Shown in pieces: positions 19,563-30,190 of a DNA stretch of 64,000 nt (position 1 is its first letter; each line of letters begins with the position of its first letter). The position numbers were made by a program, and so were the translations under genes. Below the pieces are notes generated by a model. It was not told the DNA's origin and ran no database searches. It was given only the letters and a program-made list of their open reading frames with translations. The stretch is taken from the NCBI GenBank assembly GCA_965112735.1, contig OZ218954.1, positions 2,294,001-2,358,000 of the forward strand, in the 5' to 3' direction. Source of the stretch: Phaeosaccion multiseriatum (lineage: Eukaryota; Ochrophyta, other classes).

Positions 19563-22532
19563 ATGCTGCGCTCCGCTGTAGGCACGGCCATTCGGAGGAG
19601 ATGTGCTCCCGGAAGGGCAGCAGTAGGCAGTTCCTCATCCTCTGGAAAACCAGTAGCTGCGGCGACCCGGCGGCGTCTGAGTTCAGCGAGCAGCAAGTAT
19701 GAGATTGTGGACCACGAGTATGATGCCGTGGTGGTGGGCGCAGGGGGCGCTGGGCTGAGAGCGGCCATGGGTTGCGCAGAGGCGGGCCTGAAGACTGCCT
19801 GTATCACCAAGCTCTTTCCCACCAGATCCCACACCGTAGCAGCACAAGGCGGTATCAACGCAGGTGAGCGACGGGCTGGGACCGTTGTTATTGCTCAGAG
19901 CTGCCGAGGGTCACGAGTGCTTACAAAGCGGGAGAATGCGAAAAGGGGGGGTGTTTGTTCCCAAGGCCGGGGCAGAGGTCTTTTCTTTCTTTTCAGGAGA
20001 CGGAATTGCTTGTCCTCCCTGGCGGTCAGCTGGCCATCTCACCAGGATCGAGTGGTCATAATCTCCACCCCTGCCTCGAATAGCAAGGTTGCTCCAGCTC
20101 CATTTTGCGAGCAGAGTACTTTATTTAATGCTTTCAGCCCCACCCCCACCCGACCCCACACACCACTCCTCGCCTCTTCACCGACACCGACACGCCTGCC
20201 ACTCTCCCCCCGCGCCTGCGCAGCGCTGGGCAACATGTCGGAAGACGACTGGCGCTGGCACATGTACGACACCGTCAAGGGCAGTGACTGGCTGGGAGAC
20301 CAGGATGCCATCCACTACATGTGCAAGGAGGCGCCAAGGGCGGTACTCGAGCTGGAGAGCTACGGCCTGCCCTTCTCGCGCACGGAAGACGGGCGCATAT
20401 ATCAACGCGCCTTTGGAGGACAGTCGCTGGAATTTGGAAAGGGGGGACAGGTGCGTGAGTGTGTGGGGAGGGAAGGGTCGCCCGGCTCACAGGTGTTACT
20501 GCTCTGCTCGGTGGTCACTCTTCCCCCTTGTACCAGGGGAGAGCTTCGCTTGTGGACGTGCGTCTCATCCGATACAACTCGCCTGCCGCCCTCTCTTCGT
20601 CCCCTACCCATACCCACCTTTTCTTTTGTCCTGCAGGCATACCGCTGCGCCGCCGCTGCCGACCGAACGGGACACGCCATGCTCCACACGCTGTACGGCC
20701 GATCGCTAGCCTTTGACACCTCCTACTTTGTGGAGTACTTCGCCTTGGACCTGCTCATGCACGAAGGCGTATGTGTTGGGGTGGTAGCCATGTGCATGGA
20801 GGACGGGAGCATTCACAGATTCAAGGTGAGGAGGGGCGAACACGAGCTTGAGGGAGTTGATTTGGTCATATGGCAAGGAAGGCAAGGAAGGGGACGGACT
20901 GGCTTCCCCACGGAAACCGGTCCGACCCAAGAAAGGAAAGAAAATGAAAGACTTGGGGCCCAAATAACTCTCTTCTTGCTGACGCTGAGGAACCCAAAAA
21001 CCCATTGTCGCACACACGCGTGCACCAGGCCGCCAACACTGTTCTGGCGACGGGCGGCTACGGCCGGACGTACTTTTCGTGTACGTCAGCGCACACATGC
21101 ACCGGAGACGGAAACGCAATGGCCATGCGGGCAGGATTACCGGTGGAGGACCCGGAGTTCGTTCAGTTCCACCCCACGGGCATCTACGGGGCTGGATGCC
21201 TCATCACGGAGGGGTGCAGAGGGGAGGGTGGCATCTTGCGGAACGGAGAGGGCGAGAGGTTCATGGAGAGGTGAGCAGGGGGGCTCTGGAGGTTGGAGTG
21301 GTATAGGATATAGAGGATATAGAATCCAACCGAGTAGGTGCTGACACTACTTCTCCGGCTTGTCGAGGGCTGGAGGTCGGAGTGGTATAGGATATAGAGG
21401 ATATAGGAATCCAACCGAGTAGGTGCTGACCACTACTTGTCCGGCTTGTCGACCCTCTAGTTCCTGGTCTCATCTCTCTCTGTCTCTCGTCCAACTCATC
21501 ACCATATGCCTCCATCCATGCATCCATCCACTTCCCCGTATGAATACACACAACAGATACGCTCCCAGTGCCAAGGACCTCGCATCCCGCGATGTGGTAT
21601 CTCGCGCCATGACCATGGAGATCTCCGAGGGACGCGGCTGCGGCGAGGCGAAGGACCACTGCTTCCTTCACCTTGACCACCTCCCACCGGATCTGTTGGC
21701 CGAGCGTCTGCCTGGCATTTCGGAGACGGCCTCCATCTTCGCGGGGGTGGACGTGACGAAGCAGCCCATTCCGGTGCTGCCCACCGTACACTACAACATG
21801 GGAGGTGTCCCTACCAACTACTTGGGCGAAGTTATCTGTCCCAAGAAACAAGCGGACGGGTCCGTCGATCACGATGCCATCGTGCCGGGCCTGTTTGCGG
21901 CGGGAGAGGCGGCGTGTGCGTCCGTGCATGGGGCGAACCGATTGGGCGCCAACTCTCTGCTCGACATTGTGGTGTTTGGAAGGGCGTGCGCTCTGCGCAT
22001 TGCGGAGATTAGTAAGCCCGGGCAGAAGGTGCCCGATGCTCCCCAGAGCGAGTTAGAGAGAGCCGTGGCTCCGTTGGACAAGCTCCGGTACGCCGACGGA
22101 AACACGTCTACCGCTGACCTCCGTCTCCATCTGCAGAAGGTGATGCAGGAGCACGCGGCCGTGTACCGCACAGATGATCTGCTGGCGGAGGGTTGCAAGA
22201 AGGTGGACAAGGTGCTGCAGCAGTCGGATGACATTAAGGTGACGGACAGGTCACTGATTTGGAACACCGACCTCATTGAGACGCTGGAGCTGCGCAACCT
22301 GCTGGCCAATGCTTCCGTCACCATGGAGGCGGCCGATAAGCGCAAGGAGTCGCGTGGGGCGCACGCACATGAAAACTACCCGGACCGGGATGACAAGGAA
22401 TGGATGAAGCACACCATGGCCTACCACGACGAAGGCAAGAAGAAGACCACCATCGACTACCGGCCCGTTCACTACGACACCTTGGACAAGAGCGAGATGG
22501 AGAGCGTCGCGCCAGTCAAGCGGGTCTATTGA
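19563..22532 (+). CDS. SDHA: Succinate dehydrogenase flavoprotein subunit (complex II), 5 exons
   Basis: Oxidises succinate to fumarate with FAD as part of mitochondrial complex II. Exons 19563-19863, 20224-20450, 20637-20825, 21029-21270 and 21557-22532 give 644 residues in perfect phase. The first ~45 residues are Arg/Ser/Ala-rich and fit a mitochondrial presequence. Family marks include the FAD-binding [12 protein letters not shown], the flavin-linked His in [69 protein letters not shown], and the C-terminal [10 protein letters not shown]. No key residue is missing. The ATG at 19563 begins the Arg-rich leader. Intron 4 holds an 85-bp direct repeat. Confidence 0.97.
21286..21455 (+). repeat. 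Imperfect tandem duplication (~80 bp) in SDHA intron 4
   Basis: GGAGTGGTATAGGATATAGA and the following ~60 bases (through CCGGCTTGTCGA) occur twice in tandem, the second copy starting near 21370. Confidence 0.85.
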
Positions 22533-23805
22533 GTGAGAGGAGAGGAGTATCATCTAGCGAGTGTCTTGTGAGTCAGACCGGAGGAGGCGGAGGCGGCGAT
22601 GCGCTAGCTCCGCAGTGGCCACAGCTGCTGACCGCGTGCTTGCACGGCAGAGTGGAGAGGCGCTCAGTCAGAGCCTTGCAGGCTTGTTGTTCCTTGCAGG
22701 CTTGTTGTTCCCTGCAGGCTTGTTGTTCCTTGCAGGCTTGTTGTTCCCTGTGCCCCTCTCCTGCTGCTTGGACGAGAGCACGCAGCGCCCCCCTCACCTC
22801 TCGCACTTCGCACCATGTATATTTGGGCTATTTGGGGTTTTGACAAAAGTGGTAGGGGAGCGAGCGTGCGTGCGTGCGTGTGTATGCCCAAATCTCCGAG
22901 CTCGGCCACGACCCCGCCCCTCCCGTTATGTGGCGGAGAGTCAAATAGAAACAGTTTTGTGCCTGAGAGCCTCATGGCCTGTATACTCTCTTATCGTACG
23001 TCGGTGAAGGAGCCGAGTACCCCCACCCCCCAGGGGCAGTCACCCACATCACCCACATCACCCACATCATGCACAGGGGTCACCCACAGGGCTCATGGCA
23101 GGCGAGCCGCCGCACGCCCAAGTTGTGCAGTGTCTAATGTAGCATCAGCACGCATAGAGAGGGGTCATTGTGCAGTGTCTATTGTAGCATCAGCACGCAT
23201 GTTTTCCCCGCCGCTTGCCTCTTCTCTCCCGTCCGTCCGTCCCGTCTGGGCCGCCCCTCCGCCCCTCCGCCCTACCCCCCTCTATGGTTCTTCTTTCTTT
23301 CTTCATTTCTTCCTTTCTTCCTTTCTCCCTTGATTAGGGCGCGTGTCTTGACCACCTGCTGCTGCTCCTGCTGCTGCTCCTGCTGCTGCTCCTGCTGCTG
23401 CTGCTGGGGACGTCCACCGAATCAAGGGCATCAACAACTTGTCTTTCTGACCACCACCCTCGATGCCCTCTTGATGCATCCCTTCGCCACGAATGACAGA
23501 CATGACGCGTTTTTGCACAACTTGACTCTGCAAATTCATCGTTCAAAGAGGCCTTGTCTCTCCGAACACGGCCGGAGCTCAACGGCCCTCCTCCCCTCGC
23601 AAAAGGGCGTGAATGAAATGAAAAGCGGAGGAAGAGACGCGGCAGGGACTTACAACAAGAGCAAGAGCACAACGCTTCGCTTCTCGCCAACATCCTCTCA
23701 CTGTCCGGGGGGGGACGGTACTTCGGTGGGTACACACACACTTCGGGGGGGGGGGGGGGCGTGGTTTACGTCCGAAGCGTTCTCCGGGCTAAGAAGGCGC
23801 ATTTC
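22533..23805. other. Repeat-rich spacer between convergent SDHA and CLPTM1 3' ends
   Basis: No supported gene. It holds four 18-bp units GCAGGCTTGTTGTTCCYT (22677-22750), a CACCCACAT repeat (23042-23070), a ~40-bp direct repeat around GTGCAGTGTCTA...AGCATCAGCACGCAT (about 23125 and 23170), a (CTGCTGCTC)n run (23355-23405) and a G run near 23750. Confidence 0.7.
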
Positions 23806-25552
23806 CTATCCATGCCCACCAAACTCGTTTATCCGCTTCTTGTCCACCTGATGTTGGGGTATACAGGAGGGCGGTCATGAAATCAGCATTGCGCGATGAA
23901 GAAGCGTTTCGCTTAGCATCCACGAACGACAGGGGGATGTGCTTTGACGCACACGCGAGGCGGTCAAAGGTCCGCGCTTCGAGTGAAGATGGAGCATTGC
24001 ATTGATGAATTGACGGAACGAACAAGTTGGGTGTATGCTGGACGACAACAAGTTTGGTGCGTGGTGTTGAGCCCTTGCACTCCTCGACTTACCGGGTACT
24101 TGAAACGTTGGTACACAAAGATGAAGAAAACAATGTCGTCTCGGAGGCAGCTGATGCGGTGCATCATTGGCCTGCGAACAGAGGTGCGCCAATGGTCAGT
24201 GAGCGAGAGGGGAGAGCAAGCCGCTTGCTTCAGAGGCAGCTTCAGAGTCAGGCCCGAGGCAGGTGAGCGGAGAGAACGCGACTTGCTTCCACTTGCTTCC
24301 ACTTGCTTCCCGTCGGAAGGCACTCAAACACTACCCACCCCGGCCCCCAAGGCGAGCGGTCGGTGATGACCATCGGCAGAGAGCCGAGGCAATGGGGAGA
24401 TGCTCCCAAGGGGAGTACGGTAAGGACAAGGGGCAGGTAAGGACGACTACTCACATTTTGATGATGAAGGCGAAGAGATCGTCGATAAACGTGTTGAGGA
24501 AGCGGTAGCACAGAAACTTCCACGGTAAATGCGCCACGGACTTGAGCTTGTGGTTGATGTAGAGCTGCGGGGTCATGAGAATGAAGCCCACTGGAGGGTT
24601 CGGGAGGGGAAGTGGGGGGGGGGGGGGGCAGCGAGAGAGCAAGGTGCGGGCGGGGCGGGGAGATGCCAGAGGGGCTCGGTTAGATGGCAGCAGACGACGG
24701 TGGAGGACAGGGAGGGAGGGGGGGAGGAAGTGGTTCCTGTGGGCACGTCTCGGCTGTCGCAGGCTCTGCCGCGCGTCTCTTTCTGTCGGCCTTCATTTGC
24801 CCTCTGCCTTCACCGACCGCACTCTGCACCTGTGTACACGAAGGACGTTGTCGCGCCAAGGGCCCAGCTGTACCACCCCACGTGCTCGTCCGTCAGAAGC
24901 GATTTGAGGGCAAAGCCCACCACGATGGGCATGAGCACCAAGCCCAAGTTGTTCATGGCTATCCGGTCCGCCTCCAGTGTTTGCGCTATGACCGTTTCCT
25001 CCTCCTTCTCCTTCTCGCGGCTGCCCTCGGCCTCGGTAGTCTCCGCGCCATCTTTGCCTTCTGTATTGTGGTCCACGTCCGTCACCTTCGTCGTCGCCTG
25101 CTCTTCCCTCTTCGCTGCCTTCTCTGCCCTATTCCGCCGAATGCGCATAGCTTTCACCGTCTTCCACGCCTGCGAAGGGGAGGAGCAGGGTGCAAGACAT
25201 GCGGGAGGGGGGCGTGCTTGTTTAGCGAAAGGGAGGAATGAATCATCAAGGCCGACGAGCTTGTTCTTTGGTGCCACAAACCCAAGTGCTGCGCGTGTAC
25301 GCATGAGCATCGTGTGTGCGTGTGTGCACGCAGGTGCTTCGGTTGCCGTTTCAGCCCCCTCTGCCCCCTCGGGCCTAACACATGGTGGCGTACCTGAATG
25401 ATGAGGCCGATGCCTGCGGGCACGCTGATGAGGAGGGAAGAGCCCTCGTCGATTAGGTACAGCAGAATCACGGCCTGTCGTGTGCAAGTGTGTGTGTGCG
25501 TGTGTGTGTATGTGTGTGTGTGTGTATGTGTGTGTGTGCGTGTGTATGTGTG

Positions 25553-25591
<39 letters not shown>

Positions 25592-28569
25592 TGTGTACGT
25601 GTGTGTGTGTGTGTGTGAGTGAGTGTGTGTGAGTATGTGTGTATGAGTGAGTGTGCGTGTGTGGAGGCGAGCGGGCAAAGGGTCAGGGAAGGCACTATGT
25701 GGCTGCAGGTAAGCACAGAGACGGCTCGGCTCCCCCCCATGATCACTAAAGACGCATTCGATAACCTCCGTCCTTGGCCGTTGGCTTTCAAAGCCGACTT
25801 TCTCACCCGTCCCCATCCACATCAATCATTGACCAGTGCCATCATCACAACAATCGAGTGCTGTCTGTCGAGTGCCATGGATTGCCATCGAGCGCCTCAC
25901 CTGAAACACCAGATCCAACGCGATGGCCCGAAAGGACAAGCCAGCCATGGTCTTCTCCTTCCTCCAGAAGCTCACATCGGCCCGGAAGGCGAGGAACTCA
26001 AACAGCAAGTGCAGCAGAGAGGCCAGCAGCGTCACGAACAGCAGAGTCACGTTGGTCTCCTGTACAAGGCAAAGCAATTGGGGTGCCGTTTTGGGGGCAT
26101 CAACAGCAGAACGGGCGCGTGGGTTTAGGTGGCGGAAGGGAGCGGGGAGCGGGGCGGGGATAACACACTGCAGTTGGTTCAGCAGTTGGTACAGCAGTTG
26201 GCAGTTGTGACCCTCCACAGTCCGCCATTTCCGCTGAAGAGGAAAGACACTCTCCCAAACATCTTGCCACCCGAACCTGCCCGGCCTTGGCCTACCCTCC
26301 ACTCCTTCGCCGGGCATGGGGGAGAAGTGGAATACCTAGAAAGGCAGCGGCCAGCAGTGGCCAGCAGCGGCCAGCAGCGGCCAGCAGCGGCCAACAGCGG
26401 CCAGCGACACACATGCCCACCCCACAGTGCTCTGCGCTACCTTCCTCGTATCCCCACACCTCCTCACCCTCGACCGCCGCACCCTCAAATGAAGGACACC
26501 GCCCTTTCCCGCCCAACCCCTCTCACCGTGAAGAGTTGGCGCAGCTCCTCCAGGTCCTTGTCCTCCAGGCCGAGCTTCTCCTTGTTGGAGGAGAGCACAT
26601 ACATAAAGTGCAGGGACAGTTGCCAGCGCGGTAGAGACAAGGCCTCCAGCGTGATGCTTAGAGGGAGCTCTGTGAGTGTGGAGTTGACGGGCATGAGGGT
26701 GTCTTTGGCCGCCTCCCCCAGGTACAGCGGCGGCATATAGGCCATGCGCTCGTAGCTGCAGGCGGGGAGAGGACGACGGACGGACGGACGGACGGACGGA
26801 CGAACAGAGGTGTATTGCATGAGGTAGGGGCAGGGGCAGTGGGCGGGGGCATATGGGGGGGGGGAGGGCACGGCCAGCCAGAGCCACTCACGGGGGGTGA
26901 GCGGCAGTGCGGTGGGAGGGAGGGAACAAGTCCGGCTATTGAAGGCGGGACACGCACGCGATGGGATATGCACGTCCACCACGCAAGACAGACAGTCACA
27001 GAGGCTCAACCAAGCAAACAGCCCTGACACTCACTCGCCCCTGTGCCTGGCGTTGTACACGGGGCCCCCCTCGCTGTCCAGCCCGCGGATGTCCATCTGG
27101 GAGCGCACAGTGACAGGCACGAGGTTTTCGGGGTATTCCGTCCAGTCCGCGACGAGCTTGAGGCTGACGTCACTGCCCCAGTAGGTAATGTCCACGTCCG
27201 CTGGGGTGGCCTTGAGCTGCTGGCGATAGGCATCCTCGCCCTCTGTCGCGCTTTGGCTGAGCAGTTTGCGCTTTGGTTTGAGCTTAGGGGGTGGAGCCTT
27301 GATGGTTAGGGGTACGGTTTGGGTCATGACCTTTTTGAGTCCGTGTTCAAGGCGGGGCGATGGGAGTCAGATACAGGGGGGGATTGGGGAGGGCAAAGGG
27401 GGCGAAATACCGTCAGTGGCAGAGCCCATATGCGGTTAGGTGCTCTCTCTGGAGCAGCAACATGTGGTGCGGGGTAGGGTCCTGCATTCACGTGAGATGG
27501 CAGACAGGAGAGGAGGCTGCACAAGAAAACTGAGGCAGCCGCAGAGAGTTGTCTTTCAAGATAAGCGGGAGAAACGAGCCCACGATGTTCGAGCTTTCCC
27601 CCCTCGCTCTCTCCTTGAGAGTGGGGGAGGGTCCCTCTCCTGCTCACCATAAGGTCGTCGAACACTCGATGGTCGCCGATCCCTCCGGTGTCCTCCTTTC
27701 CACCCGTGACCCACACGTGCAGGAACAAAGGCCGACCTTTCAACAGGTAGTCGTCCCAAATCACCTGCTCGGATGGGGGGGGGGGCACGGACACAAGGGA
27801 CTGGCTTACTGAGTCGACGCGACGGTGTTTGCCTCAAACCTGCTCATAGCTTTCTCTAGGATCTTTCGTACAGGAGTTCGTTCCCGGGCTCTCTTTCCGT
27901 TTAGGGGAGCACGGCACCTCGAGGACGGGCCCTCTCGAAGGAGAGGTGCCTCGGTCCCCGGCCCGCCTCCTTCCCTTTGCTCCCTTCGTTGGGAGACGCA
28001 CCTGGGGCAGAATGACCCTCTCTCGCTCGCCGCCTTGCTTCTTCTTCCTCCTTCTCTTCTTCGTCCCTTTCCCTGTCCTTTCCTCTTCCTCCTCCGCCCG
28101 CCGTTCCTTCTCCAACAACCGCTCTGTAGTGATGTCCACCTCAAGTTTCTTTGATGGCATCCCTGGGGAGTAGGTAGTGTTTAAAGCCCGATTGCCCACT
28201 AGCGGCGAGTAGACAGCTTCCGCGCTGCTCGCGTTTAGAAACTCTAAATTGAACTTGGCGTTTGGAGACACAAAGCACTTCACAAAGACACGCGTGTCCT
28301 TGGGCCACAAGGGCTGAAGGAGAGGAGCGGAGCGGTCGATCTGGAAGGGAAGAGGAGGGGGAGTGTCGGGGTGAGGGGGGCTGCAAGTGGCGAGGGAGAA
28401 GGACCGAGAGATGGAGGGACAGCGTAAATCCTCCCCCACTCCTCACCTCCACTCCACGCATTGGAAACATTATCGTTAAGAAACTTCGTATGGTCACCGC
28501 GAGGTACGCTGTGAACACCAGTATAGACACGCTGCCGCAGCCACATGAAGGGAGAAAAGAGCGCGCCAT
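23806..28569 (-). CDS. CLPTM1: CLPTM1 family multi-pass ER/Golgi membrane protein, 11 exons
   Basis: Homologue of cleft lip and palate transmembrane protein 1, an endomembrane protein of the CLPTM1/CLPTM1L family linked in animals to receptor trafficking and lipid scrambling. Exons: 28569-28447, 28340-28002, 27764-27648, 27330-27035, 26755-26527, 26059-25901, 25474-25394, 25169-24830, 24590-24455, 24171-24093, 23847-23806; phases agree and give 646 residues, near the usual length. An N-terminal membrane anchor (VSILVFTAYLAVTIRSFL) precedes a large lumenal domain (LWPKDTRVFVKCFVSP, DITYWGSDVSLKLVADWTEY). Then come FLAFRADVSFWRKEKTMAGL, GWYSWALG, and the highly conserved FILMTPQLYINHKLKSVAHL, FLNTFIDDLFAFIIKM, ISCLRDDIVFFIFVYQR, ending VDKKRINEFGGHG. 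A Lys/Glu-rich insert in exons 2 and 8 is lineage-specific. Confidence 0.93.
25485..25665 (+). repeat. (GT)n-rich microsatellite
   Basis: About 180 bases of GT with GC and GTAT interruptions in intron 6 of CLPTM1, next to the acceptor of exon 7 on the minus strand. Confidence 0.88.
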
Positions 28570-28714
28570 GCTCTTGTGCGAAGCTGTTTTAATATAGGGC
28601 CTTTCGTGCATTGGCATTCCAGCTGTGACTCAGGGGGTAGTATCACCAACTATCTAAGGATTTCCTTCGATCTCCCCTTCCTTTACTTTTTGTGGCGCAC
28701 CTACCGGCTAGCGC
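28570..28714. promoter_or_regulatory. Bidirectional promoter region: CLPTM1 / MPDU1-like
   Basis: 145 bases between divergent ATGs of two endomembrane-type genes. No clear TATA box. Confidence 0.5.
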
Positions 28715-29942
28715 ATGATGGTTAGAGTTCTGATTCTGCTCGGGTGCATGAGTGTAGGCTCAGCGTTCGTGCAGCACAGCAGTAGGGGAATCTTGCACGG
28801 GGCGCTAACGCCTCCTTTCGGAAGAAATCAGCAAGGTGGGCAGATCCAGACACCAATACAAGGAAGAAGAGCCAAGGCCTGGAACCCTCCTTCGAGGGCT
28901 CAAACGCCTACGATGTTAGCTGCAAGTGGCAGTAAAGCACTTGCCACAGGACTGGGATGGCTGGTGGGAGGCGGCTCGCTACTGCTCTACACCCCAACCA
29001 TCACGAGGGTAACCCGGGATCCGGATAGCGCGGAAGGACTCGCCCTCACGACCTGGCTATTCAAATTGTTTGCATACTCGGCGTCGACCTTGTACCACGT
29101 GGTGAACGGCTTCCCACTGAGCAGCTTCATCGACACGGCGTGTGTGATGTGCCAGACCGGCGTGATTGTTTTTCTTGTGGCTCGCTTGAAGAAGAAGATC
29201 TCTAAAGCCTTGGTTCTAGGGGTGAGTGGAGATTCGTGGAGCATTCATATGTCGACTTTTGTCTAACAGCTGTACTCAAACTGTGGTTTACAGATGGCTG
29301 CCTATGCTGGCTTCGCTGCGTACACCCTTACGGGAGGGCTACCTCACTGGGCTTTACTATCACTGCAGGGATGCGCGGCTGCCGCGAGCCAGTATGCTCT
29401 CATCCCGCAGGTAAGGACTTTTGCCGATGCCGACCTTCGCGTCAGCTGCGTACTGCTGCTTGACACACGCATTGCTGCCCTCTTCTCCCTCCCCGACAAT
29501 CCTTAAAGCTGTGGCAGAACCAGCGTCGAGGCAGCAGCGGCTCGTACTCTGCCATCACGGCCATGCTCGCAACCGGGGGCTGCGCCATTCGGATATTTAC
29601 CACCATCCAGGTGCGAAGATGGAAGCGAAGAGACGGAGCTATATTCTCCGCGCCAGCCGCCCCTTGGTGGCGTTGTTTTAGCTGCTGGAGAGGAACCACC
29701 TTAACTCTTCTAAACACCCTCACACGCCCACCCCCCCTTGTTTTTGCTGCTGCCGCTCCCGATCCACCTGCCAATCCCTACAGCTCACCGGGGATCCCCT
29801 CCTTCTGGCAGGCTTTTGCGTGGGTCTGTTTCTCAATTTCTCTTTGCTGTCTCAAATCGTGTACTTCAGCGTCGCTAAGGAGGGCAAATCGCTTAGGGAG
29901 GTCATGCTCGCGGACTACAAGCCCAAGAAAGCACCAAATTGA
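28715..29942 (+). CDS. MPDU1: MPDU1-like PQ-loop membrane protein, possibly plastid-targeted, 4 exons
   Basis: Exons 28715-29221, 29294-29410, 29509-29610 and 29784-29942 give 294 residues. The core matches mannose-P-dolichol utilisation defect 1: DSAEGLALTTWLFKLFAYSA, NGFPLSS, LWQNQRRGSSGSYSAITA, ATGGCAIRIFTTIQLTGDPL, and a last span GFCVGLFLNFSLLSQIVYF. The usual PQ-loop proline-glutamine appears as LIPQ at the end of exon 2. MPDU1 in animals is needed for use of dolichol-linked sugars in the ER. The N-terminus is a signal-peptide-like stretch (VLILLGCMSVGSAF) followed by a long Ser/Arg/Gln-rich segment. SAF with Phe after the cleavage point resembles the ASAFAP motif of heterokont plastid preproteins. 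Plastid location is inference. Confidence 0.85.
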
Positions 29943-30190
29943 AGTGTTGCTTTTAATTTTAATTAATAATTAAATTAAAGAAAGCAATTGAAGTGGAAGT
30001 GGAGTGAAAAAGGGGGGGGGGGAAGGGGGAGATGATCAAAGACACGTATGTCAACGATCCGATCCGCTCCTTCTCCTTCCAGCCGGAGCGAAAGCGCCTG
30101 TCTGACAGCCCTGCGGAAGAGTTCGTGGGAGAAAGATAGAAAGTCGAGCAGTATCGGCTACTCCTTACGAAGACTTTCTTGCAAAGGCGG
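29943..30190. other. Spacer between MPDU1-like and Nudix genes
   Basis: An AT-rich palindromic stretch (TTTTAATTTTAATTAATAAT, ~29950) directly after the stop is the likely 3' UTR and polyadenylation region. The rest is the upstream region of the Nudix gene. Confidence 0.45.
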
